Part shown: piece by piece, positions 47,773 through 48,018 of the stretch
How the letters are laid out: every line of letters begins with the position of its first letter
Position numbering within the stretch: the first letter of the stretch is position 1
Source: Deltaproteobacteria bacterium
GTDB lineage: Bacteria; Myxococcota_A; UBA796; JAFGLY01
NCBI GenBank assembly: GCA_016927815.1
Contig: JAFGLY010000215.1
Location: forward strand, 1-48,018
Reading direction: 5' to 3'
DNA length: 48,018 bases
The notes under the pieces: model-generated
What the model saw: only the letters and a program-made list of their open reading frames with translations
Told to the model about the DNA's origin: nothing
The model's database searches: none
Translations under genes and position numbers: made by a program

Positions 47773-47922
47773 CAGGTCCCCCCGAGTTGAGCCAGCCGGG
47801 GCAGCAGGTCCCCCCGAGTTGAGCCAGCTGGGGTGGCAGGTCCCCCCGAGTTGAGCCAGCTGGGGTGGCAGGTCCCCCCGAGTTGAGCCACCAGGGGCAC
47901 CAGGTCCCCCCGAGTTGAGCCA
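47773..47922 (+). repeat. array of five 22-bp sites with exact 32-bp period
   Basis: Five near-identical units starting CAGGTCCCC and ending TTGAGCCA occur at 47773, 47805, 47837, 47869 and 47901. Each is 22 bp with a 10-bp variable spacer (for example GCCGGGGCAG, GCTGGGGTGG). The 32-bp period is about three helical turns, so all sites face the same side of the DNA. No coding frame explains them. Confidence 0.9.
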
Positions 47923-47936
47923 GTTCGAACGGATTC

Positions 47937-48018
47937 TGGCTCAACAGAGGGGGACCTGGTCGGTCGCCTGGCTCAACAGAGGGGGACCTGGTCGGTCGCC
48001 TGGCTCAACAGAGGGGGA
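47937..48018 (-). repeat. inverted array of related 22-bp sites, running off the window
   Basis: Units at 47937, 47969 and 48001 (the last cut by the edge) start TGGCTCAACAG and end GGGACCTG. They are the reverse complement of the first array's sites, with a few changes (CAG for CTCG in the middle). The period is again 32 bp, with the constant spacer GTCGGTCGCC. The arrays are separated by 14 bp containing the palindrome GTTCGAAC (47923-47930). Confidence 0.9.

Noticed and set aside
47773-48018. CRISPR array
   Set aside because: Repeats are 22 bp with only 10-bp spacers, several spacers are identical, and the direction inverts midway; none of this fits CRISPR.

Overview
The window is a very GC-rich (about 70% by eye), gene-dense bacterial chromosome segment. 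The gene content points to Myxococcota or a related lineage of the former Deltaproteobacteria. Markers are an FHA-GAF sigma-54 activator, a MopE-type metal-binding-motif lipoprotein, many small lipoproteins, a 23S-intervening-sequence (S23) four-helix-bundle remnant, and a LexA-like operator that also resembles the Myxococcus motif. The phylum is an inference. No rRNA, tRNA or CRISPR locus was seen.

Layout. 1-1000: an S23-family remnant between inverted GGCTGTAG repeats, abutting a site-2 protease gene whose stop codon lies inside the right repeat. 1150-4520: a small basic protein, then a leftward operon of a degenerate NtrC-like regulator, holB (DNA polymerase III delta') and a tatD nuclease. 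4600-8030: a lytic transglycosylase with four LysM domains and a MoaB-like protein with a long linker and an unknown C-terminal domain. 8046-21137: a divergent exopolysaccharide locus. Leftward it has a Wzc-like chain-length kinase, a WecA-like initiating transferase and a Wza-like export protein. Rightward it has two O-antigen-ligase/polymerase-like proteins, a GT4 glycosyltransferase, a small coiled-coil membrane protein and a GH20-like glycosidase. 21200-25110: a lipoprotein, an ECF sigma factor overlapping a putative membrane anti-sigma/TPR protein, an SRPBCC protein, an NfuA-like Fe-S scaffold and a repeat-bearing lipoprotein. 25130-27420: a CoaB-type protein overlapping a stand-alone GMP-synthase ATP-pyrophosphatase, facing an ImuA/RecA-like gene with a LexA-type box over its promoter. 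27467-33420: a multipass membrane protein, lon, a TatB-TatC fusion and a small hypothetical protein. 33500-39090: a TPR-like protein, the FHA-GAF-AAA-Fis activator, a small secreted protein, coaE, apt, surE and a HEAT-repeat protein. 39115-46490: a large double-protease-domain protein closely resembling eukaryotic Nma111, a MopE-motif lipoprotein, a beta-propeller-like lipoprotein, a small lipoprotein and an MscS channel. 46740-48018: an isolated gspC with a probably frameshifted 5' end, then two inverted arrays of 22-bp sites spaced exactly 32 bp apart that run off the window edge.

The largest coherent system is the Wzx/Wzy-type polysaccharide locus: initiation, polymerisation, chain-length control, export and possibly hydrolysis, around one divergent promoter region. 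The most unusual items are the bacterial Nma111-type protease, the TatB-TatC fusion, the phased 32-bp inverted arrays (likely transposon-end or other multi-site protein-binding DNA), and the S23 cassette whose repeats supply stop codons to both flanking reading frames.
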